Counted from the first letter of the stretch, positions 11,620 to 52,746 are shown. The stretch is 64,000 bases of DNA from Chaenocephalus aceratus (GCA_023974075.1 JAMFTG010000647.1:62001-126000), one strand, 5' to 3'. A program made the numbers and translations. Notes: generated by a model not told the origin, from the sequence alone.

Positions 11620-12776
11620 TGTGTCCGTCTCCAGTCAACACAGCAGCCCAGTCCAACCCGTTAGGCCCAACCGTTATCCTTGTCTGTTAATCTCCAATTT
11701 GTGTAATTATTACAGATTTATGGGATATTATGACACTGGCTGTCGTCTCTGCCGCACTGGTTTCACCTGAAATGGCGGCAATAAAGCTTCCTTTTCCTCT
11801 TTCATTCTTGCGCCCGTGTTGGCCTCTTCTGATTGGCTGCTCGACTTCTGCCACCTCTGCCGCAGCACTGCCCTCTGTCGACAGGGAGTAGCTTTAAACG
11901 ATAATATTGGACAAACTGCTGCCTCTGTTCTCTTTAGTTTCATTCATATAAGCTAGTTGTCATGAGTTAAGTGTTTTTTTTGTAGTTTATCAAGGCCGGA
12001 CAGTGTTACTGTGAATCCAGGGTCGCTTAGAGTTTGGTTCCTGTGGCACTACTTGTTGCGGTACAAAAAAAGCACAGCAACAACCTTTCCCGTTTTGTAC
12101 GCTGAATTGAGTTTTCTACTGCCAATTTCCACCCATGTTTAGAGGGTAATGTGGTTTTTGCTCGGTGTGTATACCATAGTCCCGTCCTCTCTGCACTGCA
12201 GTCAGCACTACTCGCACATTTGGCGTAGGAAGGTCACGTTACAAAGTGGGTCGGCACTATCTGCTGCTGCTGGAGAGAGGAGGACTGCGCAAAAAACCAC
12301 GGCCCGGATTTGTGCCTGCCTTACGTCATAGGAAGCCTCGGACCTCTCTGACAGGATCCAACAATGAGAGGCACCGGGGATGATGTGTGACCATAGACTT
12401 TATAGTGTGTGACCAATAAACAGCGGGCCGGGAGATGTCGACGAGCAGCACACGGCTGTTTTGAGCCACACACTCGCCCGTAGAGTAAAAAACAGTCATT
12501 GTTTGCCATGAGAGTGCCTCTCCGCTGTTAAAGGGACAACTACGGCTGTTTTCTGCCTCAAAAACGAGCTGGTGACCGGGGAAGGATAAGCAGCTGGATA
12601 ACTAATCCCCCAGGACGGTCACATTCACGGCGGGGTTTGGACCCGATAGAAATGGACATGCATGCTGGGCAGCACGGACTGGATTAAACGATAGGGAATA
12701 AAAGAGACGCCGCGAACAAAGCGTACCCGAAGAAGTGTTATGCCAGTTAATCCGTGTGGTCTTTATTTGACTGGAA
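11620..12776. promoter_or_regulatory. Head-to-head promoter interval between srsf2 and rnf157
   Basis: The interval between the two divergent start codons is 1,157 bases. It must hold both 5' UTRs and both promoters. It is CpG-containing near both ends (about 11620-11700 and 12300-12780). A CCAATAAA-type box occurs near 12412. No TATA box is placed convincingly at either end. The frames at 11728-11943 and 12149-12826 show no conserved protein. Confidence 0.6.
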
Positions 12777-40958
<28,182 letters not shown>

Positions 40959-42680
40959 CACACACGGAAACACAGACTTCTCCGTCCAGTCTCAGCTTAC
41001 CCTGCCATAGTGCTGGCATTGCTGGATATTGTCCTGCAGGGAACCCCCACCCCCTATACCAACTGTCTTGATTGTCGCTGCTGGCACTTAAACTCCTCCC
41101 CGAGCAGAAAGAGGAGGAAAGAGGAACAGAAGGGCAAAACATGTCGTCTTTTAGCTCAACATTATTGTTTCGTTTTTGTTGTGTTTAGCCCATTGCTATG
41201 TTATTATTTATTACCTGTAGGTCTAACCAATGAGAGCTTTGTATTGTGACACTATCTCTAAAAAATACATGCTGCTCCTCTCCTCCTCTCCTTCTCCTCT
41301 CCTCTCACAGTCAGGGGCTACTGTGATCGGCAATCTGATTTATTACTGATGTACTTCTTCTTCTCTCTTATAAACTGTATGTTGAACAAGTGTTTGTACA
41401 CTACTTTAAAATCAGCTCACACCGGACACCTTGGCAAACTAAAACGTGCTGACTCGTCTCTTCGGATCAGGGAGCGCCCGTCTCGGCTTCGCATGCAACT
41501 TCTGCAGATGTTTCTCTTTTCCCGCCATTATTTTCCAAAAGCCTTGGACTTGTAAGGCGGCAGAGGAGCCAGGAAATGGCGGCCAAAATGAACAGAAATG
41601 GACTGAAAATAAAGGGAAAAAACACAGAATGTAAGACGATGAACGTTGATCTCTTAGAAGGGGAAAGTACATGACATTTAAATTGTCATCTCAACTGAAA
41701 TTCAACGTGAACTTTGAACCCCTGAGCTGGTTCTATTAACACAAACACACCAACCGCGCCAATCTCTTTCTTCAGCTCCCTCTAAGCATGTCAGTATTAT
41801 CGTAGTGCAACTGGAATCCAACAAGAACCACCAAACAATACTGATGCCGGAGCTGCATCTCATGTGCAGTTCAAACTGGCCCGTTGCATTCAAATCCAGA
41901 CATTTCAATGTGTTTAATTCTATGTTTAATCTTTTTTTTTGCCATTGGGAAGGGATTTATTGTGAGGAAACCATGATACGGTGAATTTGAGAACCTAAAC
42001 GTGAGATTTAGGCCACACTGTTAGCTGGCATTTTGTTCATATTAACATAATCTCTACGAGCCCCTTTCTCCTCGTTTGTGAAGCCTTTAGTTGTTTGTTT
42101 TGTAAAACTTTAATGTATAGCTCACAAGTTGTCGATGTTCTCCGTTCCCGTAATTTTAATTTGTTGCAAAACACTGTCGTTTACTAGAATGTGGATGAAA
42201 ACATGTGAAAATGTGTTAAGGTTTACACACTCGCATAACAAATAACTGAAAAAGCGACAATATCAACATTTAATGCACTATTATCTGTTTCCTAAACAAC
42301 ACACTTTGCGGTGCATGAGGCGATAGTAGAGTAAGCATGTTAGTCTAGGTCTGCCTGCACCCATATAGAAAACTGGATGATGGATCACTGCACACACATA
42401 AAGCCGGACCATATCCCTCTGCAGTGTTATCGGTTTCAGGAGCCCTACTCCCTCGACCCGGACTGGTAGGTCAGGAGGACTGCATTAGTATATCCAAGCT
42501 GCAACCAGTCATGTGATCACAGATCGAATGTGTAGATGAAGCCGTTCTCTGGCACCAGTCACAGTATGATATCAAAGGAATGGGTCCAAATCTGCAAGAC
42601 CCCCACTTTTCTAGAACTATGGGTGAAAATGTCAAAGAAAACATCAAACGGACAATAAAGTTTTTGCAACTAAACAGTCA
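40959..42680 (+). other. rnf157: rnf157 3' UTR with two poly(A) signals
   Basis: Sequence after the TAA stop has no coding potential that I recognise. AATAAA occurs at 41608-41613 and again at 42654-42659, so mRNAs may end near 41630 or 42680. The extent is inferred from these signals only. Confidence 0.55.
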
Positions 42681-43869
42681 CTGAGTCATTTCATTTTAAA
42701 TGGTTGGAGATTCATTAATCTGTGCAGTTATTTGCCCTGGGATTTGTCCTGACATGGAACATTCCTTTCTGCCTCATACATTCATTTTTCAAACTCAGCT
42801 CTGCAGCATTTTCCATTGGGTGACTCGGGGTCATATTTGGCCCATATCAAGATTCATCTTTGACTTTAGGCACCCCACCCCCCCTCATCCACTGTAACAA
42901 TAATTTTTACGCAACATGCACCTGGTCTCCCATCCCTCTGGCCCCCTCCCCCCACGGGAACTCAACCTTTCACAAAGAATATGTACACTAACACTTGAAC
43001 CTGAACACACACATGCACGTGTGCAATATGTAGTGTAATGTGTTTTGGGGCCATACAATTAAATTACAACAGGATTGTACGGTTATGAATGCATAATAAG
43101 TTATGATGTAGTTAAAGCAATATTGGATGATAGTTATTATTTTGGAGTGTTTTGGACTGAGGTAAATCATGGGTCAACATTGACCCGCGAACACCATGAA
43201 CGACAGCAGCTTTCGAACACAAGGGTTAAATGTTCTTCAGATTTAGAGATAGACACTAGTCTCTCGTTTAAATTCACTATTCCTATACAGTGTGCCATTT
43301 TTTCAGTTTATTGCAACAATAAGGTTTGCTTGCAACATAACAAAAATATCATCAGAAATTAACATATTTTCAGAACTCGTTGCTACTCAGTTGACAGAAA
43401 TTCATCAAATAATTTAGCAATAATTATTAATTTAGGGAATACAAAAATAGGATGAGCATTGAATGGGATTTAAAACCCTTTTGATTTTGTATTATTGTTC
43501 AGAAATATTGAATAATGAAAAAGAAAATCATTAGTTGTTCATAAACTTCAGTAACTTCATAACCTTTCTTATTGATTTTCACTTATATCAAACAAGGCAG
43601 GGCACATGAAAATGCAGATGTGTAAACATACAATTGAATTGAATTACATTTGTACCACAAATACAATGTCATTGCAGTACATATACTGTGCAAGCACATA
43701 CACATTATATATATATATATATATATACGCACATACACATATTCATACACACCCACAGATGCACTTAATAAATAAAATAATAAAATAAACAAAATAAATA
43801 ATACAATCCACTAAATAAACAGTCAATTAAAAAAGGAAGGTTGGGGGGGGGGCGCTTCATGCAGTCAGA
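42681..43869. other. Intergenic DNA between rnf157 and the L1-type LINE
   Basis: There is no supported gene here. An (AT)n run with flanking ACACATA repeats lies at 43708-43730, and a G8 run at 43844-43851 marks the edge of the LINE. Confidence 0.5.
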
Positions 43870-46765
43870 TTTGCACAGGGGAGTTTGTTAAAAATAGTCA
43901 AGGAAAGGCTGCCAGAGCTTGTAGTATTTGTTAACACATCCCTGGCTACGATACCTCAGCTCCTCCAGCTGCAAATGTGCCATCACATCCCTCACCCGGT
44001 GGGCAAGAAGGGTTGCAAACAAAAGTGAGTGTGACTGGCAATTAGAGAGGGAGACCCCCTCAGGGGCTACTCCAAACACAGCTATTATGGGATTTGGTTG
44101 TATGTTCTGGCCATACATCAATGAAAACGTTTCAAATATAGAAGACCAAAATAGGGCAATGGACTGACAGGAGAAAAACATGTGCAATAGGGTAGCCGTG
44201 GCACAATGACACCTCTGGCATGTGGGATCCACCTCAGGGTACAGCCTGGCAAGCCTGCTCCTGCACAGATGTAATCGATGGAACACTTTAAATTGAAGTA
44301 CTCCATGTCTCACACAGATGGAGGATTTAGTTCTCAGTGGCAGACCGCCAGGTCTCATCGGTTAGTTCTATGCCCATTTCTTCTTCCCAGGCACCCTTAA
44401 GGTGTTTAAGGGAAGGGCTAGAGATTTCTTGAATAATATTATATAGCTTTGAGATATAGCCTCCCTGACAAGGTTTGAGGCCAAGGCAGTCTTCCATCCA
44501 TCCACCAGGTGGGGCGGCCGGGAAGGAGGGAAATAGTTTTTCTTGTATAATCACGAATTTGTAAATATCTAAAATAATGATTCCTTGGGATGTCATATTC
44601 TTTGACTAAATGTTCAAAGGATGTGAATACCCCTTCGTAGAACAGATCAGCAACACACTTAAGTTCCTTCCGGGATCACAGGTGGAAAGCGGAGTCTATC
44701 AGGGCTGGTTTGAAAGCCGGATTGCGAACTATGGGGATGGAGGAGATAGTTTGTCTATACCCAAAATGCCTTCTGAACTGTGACCATATCCTAAGAGAGC
44801 TATTGACCACAGGTTGTTCGAGTGATATTTTCTACTAAGTGGTAAAGGAGCTAACATCAGGGAGGCAGGGGCCAGTGGTTCACATGAGTGTTGTTCCATG
44901 CTAGACCAAATAGGACCGCCCCCTTCCCGGAAATGACTCATCCAGAATGCCATTTTATGGATATTGGCAGCCCAGTAGTACTGTAAAAAATGTGGTAATG
45001 CAAGACCCCCCTCTGACTTTCTCGTCTCAAGAAATGCCTTACGCAGACGGGGAATTTTCTTATTCCAGATAAAAGTGGAAATATATTTGTCCAGGTCTTT
45101 AAAAAACTTTTTAGGAGAAAAACAGGAATTGACTGAAAATAATACAGCATACGTGGCATAATAACCATTTTAATGGTGTTCACCCTGCCCGCCAACGAAA
45201 TAGGGAGCGACGCCCAGCGCTTCAGGTTCTCATTAACCTTGTCCAGAGCTGGTTGCAGGTTCTTTTTAAAGGGGAGTTCGCTAAATGAAAGCTTGGCCGC
45301 AGCCTCATTGATGGGGAAGAGTATACTCTTGGTCATGTTGATCTTATACCCAGAAGCCTTGCCGAAAAGAAGTGATTACATCGAGTGCAGCCGGAATGGA
45401 TCTAAGCGGATCGGAGCAGTACAGTAAACATCGTCTGCATACAAAGACAGCTTATGCGTATAGCCTCCCCGCTGAATGCCTGTAAAATGTGACCGATTCC
45501 TGAGAGCAGCTGCTAACGGTTCTATGGCTATATCAAACAAGAGGGGGGACAGGGGGCATCCCTGCCTTGTGCCCCATTGAAGCTGGAAGTATTTCGAAAT
45601 TATATTATTAAGTGCGAACTGCTGCCTGAGGTGCAGAGTAGAGGACCTTTATCCAGGAGATAAAGCATGGCCAAAGCCAAATTTAGCAAGAGTTGCAAAT
45701 AGGTAGTCAAATCCAATGCGATCAAAGGCTTTGTGTGCGTCTAGAGAGATGAGGGCCTCTGGAGAGAGTCCTGGATTTGAGTAAATTATATTATATAGGC
45801 GCCGAAGATTCCCAAAAGATTGTCGGCCTTTTACAAACCCTGTTTTGGTCCGGGTGGATGATTCTATGCAGAACAGTCTCAAGGCGCAGAGCTAAAGCTT
45901 GGAGAGAATTTTGTTATCACAACAGACTAGACTTACTGGTCTGTAGGAGTCGAATTTCGCTGGATCTTTGCCCTTTTTAAGGATGACTGTTATCACCGCC
46001 TGGGCTAATGTGGGGGGCAGTGAACCCTGCTGGAGTGCCTCTGCATATACTTCGCGCAGCACAGGCGTCAGTTTGCCGGCACATTTTTTATAGAATTCAA
46101 TAGGGAAGCCGTCCGGTCCGGGGGCTTTTCCACTTTTCATACTTTTAATAGCGCGATTTATCTCCTCATTAGAAATGTCCCCCTCTAAAGCAGAGACACC
46201 ATTAGGATCTAGTGTTGGAAGCTTAAGGTCCGTTAGAAAGTTAGTTGTCATAGAGTCATCCGAGACTTCTGATGAATAAAGATCTTCATAGAAACTCTTA
46301 AATTGATCATTAATGCCCCTTTGATCTGAAATGGTTGTCCCCATTTACCGTTCCAATTTCCGCAATGAAACTGTCTGCAGCCGACTGCCTTAGTTGATGG
46401 GAGAGTAGTTTTACTGGCCCGCTCCCCATGTTCATAATGGGTCTGCCTAGATCTCAGATGAAGGTCCTCTATGTAGGTGGATGCCAGAGAGTCATATTCC
46501 ACCTGCACTGTAATGCGTTCCTTATACAGTTCAGCAGAGGGCTTTGTTGAGTGTATTCTATCAATGTCTCTGATCCGATTAGCAAGTTCTGTCATGCGCT
46601 TTGTATTTTTCCTACTAATACTGATTGAATATGATATTATTTGCCCACGAAGATAAGCCTTCATGGCCTCTCATACAGTGCCTATACTCATCTCTGGTTG
46701 ACGGTTTATTTCAAGAAAGGTATCGATGTGCGTGGAAGTATACTTAATAAAATCTTCATCTAATA
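43870..46765 (-). mobile_element. 5'-truncated L1-type LINE, ORF2 relic
   Basis: Several minus-strand frames in order from right to left belong to one non-LTR retrotransposon ORF2. The first is a pre-RT segment (KAYLRGQIISYSISISRKN...). Reverse transcriptase motifs follow (SGKAPGPDGFPIEFYKK, DSYRPVSLVCCDNKILSKL, KGRQSFGNLRRLYNII, ALISLDAHKAFDRI), then the thumb-like segment (SLPISLAGRVNTIKMVIMPR) and a C-terminal part with a cysteine-rich motif (CQRCHCATATLLHMFFSC). The highly conserved catalytic YADD-type motif region is degraded. Frameshifts and stops separate the frames. The 5' end is missing beyond about 46765 and no endonuclease domain is seen, so it cannot move on its own. Confidence 0.88.
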
Positions 46766-49684
46766 ATAATAATTTGATAAAATAAAACCCAAGTCATTGT
46801 TTGTTCAAAACTAATTTATTGGAAGTCTTTTTGCAAGTAACCTGCTTACCCTCTCCTTCAAGGTTGTGAAGGCCAAACAGAGCCACAGAAAGAAGCAGCC
46901 TTAAGTAGAGGCTCAATCAGTGGGAACACCTGTGCTCAATTGGAGCATACCATGTAGTGCATGGGCGCGGGTGGCACTTTTCTTGCAAGTATAACATTTT
47001 TATTGTTTGGGGCTTCTGTGGTCAAAGAGATGTTGACCTATTTTGATTTGGTGTGTTTGGGTAATTTGTCTTGCATTGTGAATGTGTTTGTAGATTAGAA
47101 TGACATTGGTTAGGGGTATAAATAGTGGATTATCCTATGGGGAGGGGCTTTAACATGTATAAAACCCTGGCCACAAGTGTTTTGAGGGGGGTCTGCCTGT
47201 GGCGGTAGAGCAGAGAGGTACCAGTTATATGTCCTCGACCTGTAATGTATATATGAGGTTTTGTTTTCTTCCTGTAAAATCCTTGTTACTTTGTGTTTTT
47301 TCAGCACGTTGGCTGTCAATAAAAGCACCTAAGGATACATTTTTCGTGACTCTAGCCATCTTATTTAATGCCTACTTTTTTCATTGAACCTTTTTTGTAA
47401 CACAGATGAACAACCAAAGACTGTTTGTCTCATAAATGCATCGGGCAGTAAACCCTTCCTCCCACAGGAAAGGCAGGGAAGAGTCAATTATATTGTGTAA
47501 TTGATTTTTACATTGGAACATTGATTTCTCAAACCTGTTTTATGGAAGAGAAAAAAGAAAATATTTCTGATAAACTAATATTTTATCAAACGGTAAATGG
47601 TGAATTAATATAACTTTTAGAATCATTGAGAAGGGGTTATATCCACAGGGACTAGCTCACCTTTAAATTAAAATAACACTCTGCTTTGGACTGATGAGTA
47701 TATGATTATTGCATGTTAAATGACTAACACAAACCTTAAATGTAAGCATGTGCATGTGTCAGGAAAGCCTATCCTATTTTTGTAATTAAATGATAATGTG
47801 CTAATCCATTACTTGAGTTGTCTGCACTCAGGAAAACATCCCTATCAAGTGTTAACCCAATACCTAGGACAGCTCTGAAGGCCAAGGGTCAGAGAGAGAG
47901 GGTCACACTCTCCGGCTGCAGAGGGCACCCCCAGCCACGGGCAAGGAGGCATGAGGTCGTTCGAGATGAGAGGATTCTAATCTTCAACTTTTTGAGGAGA
48001 TGGGATGCTTCTTCACCATTCTGCTCGGTGGGTTCAAGCAGACAACCCTGCGGGACGAGCGAGGGCTTCAGAGGCTTCATACAAGGTTCCTTGTTTCTTG
48101 GAGGAGCATATGTCTTCCTAACCTCTCCCATCACGGGGGGAGACCTGGATGCGCCACTTGGAATACGCAGTTGCACTGCTCTCAAGCAGATAGCAGAAGG
48201 AATGCAGGCAGATGAGCCTCCATTTCACTGGGGGATCAACTACAGTGCTCACTGAATCAGCCACACAAAAGCAGAGCAATTGGGGGGTTGAAATATGGCT
48301 CTCTGATGAACAAGAGTTTGAGCCAATCAGCACCTCAGTGCTAATCTACAGTATCAGGATGCCTTTACACACCAGACACTCGTTGTCATAAAGAGAGGAG
48401 GAGAACGAGTCAGAAAGACTGAAGGACATGTTCTTCCAGCTCTTGTACAAAGATGAACTTTGAATTGATTTTATATCTTGGATGTTTACAGATGTACAAT
48501 TAATGACTGTTTTTATATTTCCAATGACCAGACATGTGTTGAATAGTGGTGATTAATATATGTTTGCCGGATCAGATTACACTTTCGCACTAAACAAAAT
48601 GAATTAATTTATATATTCAGATTATAAAGTATTGAATAATAAGATATTTCTACTATTATCACAGATAATGTTAATATCCTTAATCGTCCAGCAATCAGGC
48701 TTGACAACACTACTCTTTAATGTATTATCCATGCACAGAAAGACCTACAATGATGTTTCAAGTACTGGATTAATTTCAGTTTTGGCTCAAAACAAATATT
48801 TATAATATTTCATATAACAATTATGTAGCATATTTGATCCTCAATTAGAGAAGTATAATTTAAAGAAATTAATATTCTATATTCAACATTAGATAAACAC
48901 AGAAGAATCCTTTCCAAGTACCATAAGTAGATGCTCAGGTAAGTATGGCTAATAGGAATAATTGATAGACTTAATTTGGTACAGATCAGTGGTAGCATTT
49001 ACAAATGTAATAATTCAAGTTTTAAGAATGTTTAATCCTTCCTTTTCAGGTTTTTACAAAAGTCTTTTGAATATTTGCCTAACTTTTTCTTTTCAGATTT
49101 TGAACAATGTACTTGACTAAAATGAATGTATTGATTTGACTAAGTGCCTTACTCTTGACTAAAGCGTATTTAAGTAAACGTAAAAGTAATCCTAAAATTG
49201 AGGACACTGCACTTTTGCAGATTACAGATTGATAAAATCACAACTGTGAATTGTATACCTTAGCTGGATCTCTTAGGATCCTACATTTTAAAATGCTTTT
49301 GACTAGTGATTGCCTTGAAGTAAATCTTTAAAGCGGCAAGCTGGTTTTGATTTTATAGTTTGATAAGTGAAATTAACTAATGCTAAATGATAAGGATATT
49401 AGTTTAAAACAAATATTTAGCTATTTATGCATTTGTGTTTTATGTGTGTTCATTATTGTGCTTTTGACAAAAGATGATCAAACACTGATGAGAGATGATT
49501 TTTCCTATTATGATTGGCTGGATCAATCATTGTGATTGAATTTTTCAATCTTATTCTACTTTGTGATATAATTAATGTAAGGTGAGACCACACTCAAATC
49601 TAGAGACGCCTATTGAGTTAAGTATTGACCAAATTATTATTAGACTAATGTTTTAGGTTATCATAAATGATAAAAAGAGAGGAC
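46766..49684. other. Intergenic DNA, possible LTR-like promoter segment
   Basis: No gene is recognised. Bases 47119-47170 contain two TATAAA-type boxes (GTATAAATAG, GTATAAAACC) and 47318-47323 an AATAAA, with GT-rich sequence following. This arrangement resembles an LTR or a small transcription unit, but no termini were found. The 145-codon frame at 47818-48255 has no domain that I can name. Bases 48480-49680 are AT-rich. Confidence 0.35.
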
Positions 49685-50760
49685 TGTTAGGGAAATAATT
49701 GTCCTAGACTCCTAGATATGACGTACATCAGTGGTTCCCAAACTGTTTGTGCCCAAGGCACACCAAAGGAGAAGTACAAATCTCAAGGCACACCTATTGT
49801 GCAAAATAGCCCTTATAACACGTGTTATCACTCATATCATGTAAAATATCTGTAAATGTGCATAATTATTTACCAAATAAAAAAATAAAAACTATATTAC
49901 TCATGAAATATATATTAACGAAATATTTCAGAAATTAATTTGAAACTTTATCAATTAGGCTTCATCAAAGCAGCAACACACTCATTTAAACCAGACAGAG
50001 AACGCCAACTCCAGAGATGGGGTCGTTACTAAAAAAATGTAATATATTACATATTACTTTTTTTTTTTAAAGTAATATATTACACTACTTCGTTACTATC
50101 TACATAAAGTAACTCGTTACTTTACTTGCCGAGCATGTACGAACTGCGCATGCGTGAGTGGCAATAACTTTCATTACCAGCAGGTGGCGGTAGTGTGTAT
50201 TTGTCATTCAAACCAGGCAATAACCGGAAGACAGAGAAGAAGAACAGACTCCGTGATATAAACAAAAAAACATGTTTTCTTTGCAGGTGTTTGTTGAGGT
50301 TTGACGTGGTGTTTACAGCAGTGGATAACAGCTTCTGGTCTGGACACAGTTTGCATCTCACCGTCACATTCCTGTCTATTCTTCGGACGAACTCAAAAAT
50401 AATGGGCATACCTCCACCCCTCGAAAGTTATCGCTGACTCAGCCATGTTTATGCAGCACTGCACGTGGAGATGTGGACGCGCAAGTCGCGCAGATTACGT
50501 ACATATAAACCTACAAAGTACTGATATAGTAAATTAAAAAATAATTATTTTTGTGTAGTTGTATATTGCAATAATAACGTATGGTTGTCACAAAATCCCA
50601 CGGCACACCCGGATTTGACTCACGGCACACCAGTGTGCCGCGGCACACCGTTTGGGAACCACTGACGTACATGACCAACCCTGACGTCTGTTTATCTCCT
50701 TTAAGGAGATAGGCTGCTTCAGCCATAATGTTATTGTTCCCATTCTGTGACCGGGCAACA
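49685..50760 (-). mobile_element. LTR fragment interrupted by a hAT element
   Basis: The flanks 49685-49728 and 50665-50760 together match the complement of the LTR at 1549-2113: AGGGAAATAATTGTCCTAGA with TCCTAGATATGACGTACATG on one side, and GGCTGCTTCAGCCATAATGT with TCCCATTCTGTGACCGG on the other. The uninterrupted copy at about 2075-2095 serves as a paralogous empty site. The LTR is cut off at about 50760 where the foldback-like element starts. Confidence 0.8.
49729..50664 (-). mobile_element. hAT element carrying a BED zinc finger (ZBED-like), duplication ACGTACAT
   Basis: The ends CAGTGGTTCCCAAACTGTTT and AAACGGTGTGCC (complement AAACCGTTTGGGAACCACTG region) are inverted, and ACGTACAT flanks both sides (49721-49728, 50665-50672). 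On the minus strand at about 50390-50270 the frame MPIIFEFVRRIDRNVTVRCK then LCPDQKLLSTAVNTTSNLNK and HLQRKH has the C-x2-C...H-x4-H layout of a BED finger, the DNA-binding domain of ZBED/hAT transposases. The catalytic domain is absent. The internal segment 50030-50110 carries an extra AGTAATATATTAC inverted repeat. Confidence 0.85.
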
Positions 50761-50762
50761 CT

Positions 50763-51983
50763 AGGGCCCTTTCTCATTTCTCTAACTCCCCTCCTCGACT
50801 CCTATCCTCGATACTTAGTCCCGCCCACAGGAGATGCGAGCGGAGGAGCCGAGGAGGGGAACCGAGGAGAGAGGAGGGGAAGCAGCAGGCGGTTAGAGAA
50901 ATGAGAACTCCTCTCCTCTGAGCGGTCATTTTAAAGAGACGTCCATTAATGATGACAGGAGGCACAGCAGCCCTCTGTCTGATGGACAGATGTGTTCATG
51001 ATGACTTATATATTTACTTTGATTCATTCACAGTGCGTTATAATGAGACAATAATGGCTACAGATGCGGACACACACACACATATGTATATATTTATATA
51101 AATATATACAATTTCAGAATCAAGCAGAGCACTCTCATAATAACGTAACACTATCAGAGACTGGATATACCCCCCCCCCCCCCCCCTCTCCCCTCTGGTC
51201 GCTACAATGTGGAAAATAAATTACGGGCCAAAAGTTGTATTTACAAGTATTAAAAGTAAGCAGAGGACACTAAACCAACTGACACCTGTCTGTCCGCTGC
51301 ATCTATGCACACACTGTACCACACACACCTACACCACACACACGCATATACAGCTCCTAAAACAGGCTACACCCGTGGTGTATTTTATTGTGAAGCACTA
51401 AATGGTTTTAGAAAAATATCGACTCTTTGTTTGTAGATATCTACTAAACTAAAGCAAAACGAGTAGGCCTGTTCTACTGAGTGATATATATTATACACTC
51501 TGCTCTGCTTTCTGCACGGACCTCACAGCTGTTCTCACTGTAAACATCGTGTCGCGATGAAAGCAGTTAATAAAATAATATCCAGCTGGATGCATGCAGA
51601 GCTGTCATTGGCTGAGATAAGTCCGGCCGTGCGTCACGATTCTTTGAAACATCTATGTTGCCGGAAATGCATCCACGAAGCAGCCGTGGAGGACCCATCA
51701 GTGTATCCTCGGTTATAGCTCCTCCAGAGAGCCTCCTCGACGCTCGATCCTCGGTCCTCGAAGTGCATTTAGAGAAATGAGATGTCCTTCAACATGGCGC
51801 GCTGAAATTCATTTCCGGGTCACTACCGGAGGACCGAGGAGTCGAGGGCCCTTTCTCATTTCATCAAATCCCCCTCCTCGACTCCTCGACTCCTCGGTCC
51901 TCCGGTAGTGACCCGGAAATGAATTTCAGCGCGCCATGTTGAAGGACAACTCATTTCTCTAAATGCACTTCGAGGACCGAGGA
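50763..51983. repeat. Foldback-type element with 99-bp palindromic arms
   Basis: Arms 51748-51846 and 51885-51983 are inverted copies with a single mismatch that I can see, around a 38-base spacer. The spacer (AGGGCCCTTTCTCATTTC... CCCCTCCTCGACTCCT) repeats the element's left edge at 50763-50805, so this looks like one element end abutting a second, inverted, partial copy. The arms contain CATGGCGCGCTGAAATTCAT and GGGTCACTACCGGAGGACCG. No protein is encoded. A C16-type run lies near 51171. Confidence 0.8.
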
Positions 51984-51985
51984 AC

Positions 51986-52090
51986 ATCACTCACATCACT
52001 CACATCACTCACATCACATCACTCACATCACATCACATCACATCGCTCACATCACTCACATCACTCACATCACTCACATCACATCACTCG
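51986..52090. repeat. (ACATCACTC)n microsatellite
   Basis: About 100 bases of ACATCACTC/ACATC repeats start directly after the palindrome and translate as Ser/His-rich filler. Confidence 0.9.
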
Positions 52091-52094
52091 CGTA

Positions 52095-52746
52095 GAGAAG
52101 AGCAAGAAATTGCACCAATCCAGTGGAACAAAGGGTAGAGGGTCTCTCATCCCCCCACTCTCCAAAGCTACTGCTAACTCCATCATAGAAACTGTTGGTC
52201 GTCTAATCAAAGGAAGTATCTCCAGTGATGTCCAGAAGGCCGGATGTCTTCTGTTCAGCTGGACGCAACACAAGACAGAACTTCTCAGGATCAGTGTTCA
52301 GTCATCTTAAGATATGCAATGAGACGGTGCACGAGAGGCGTGTGGCGTTAGTGAAGTGCCACGCATCCACCGGACGACACTTTGTGAACTCGCTCTCAGA
52401 GGTCTTAGAGCATCTGGAACTGGACAAGGGCATGTGTATAGGTAATGCATCAGATGCAGCATCCAATATGCAAGGCCGGCACAAAGGATTCTCTGCACTG
52501 ATGACCTCCCAGTCCCCCACTCATGTCCCTGTGTGGTGCTATGCTCATGTTCTTAATCTTGTCCTGGCTGAAACCTCCCAAACTGTCATCGAGTGTGGAA
52601 CACTGTTCAACCTAATCAATGCCATAGCAGTGTTTATCAGGGAGTCCCATCAGAGGGTCGATCTGTGGGAGAGACGAGCCCAAGACAAGACGCCGTCGAC
52701 TCATCCTGTCGACTCATCTGGTCCCATCTCTATTGTGTCGTCATAG
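52095..52746 (+). pseudogene. Decayed ZMYM1-like hAT transposase fragment
   Basis: The peptides SLIPPLSKATANSIIETVGR, LIKGSISSDVQKAG, ALVKCHASTGRHFVNSLSEV, MCIGNASDAASNMQGRHKGF and VWCYAHVLNLVLAETSQTVI match the catalytic core of hAT transposases of the group related to the zinc finger MYM-type 1 proteins. The Asp in IGNASDAASNM is at the position of the second catalytic acidic residue. The frame changes at least twice before 52320 and the C-terminal half is missing, so it is dead. The transposon termini were not located. Confidence 0.75.

Noticed and set aside
47818..48255. 145-codon plus-strand frame
   Set aside because: I see no recognisable domain, no splice or promoter context, and overlapping frames of similar length on the other strand.
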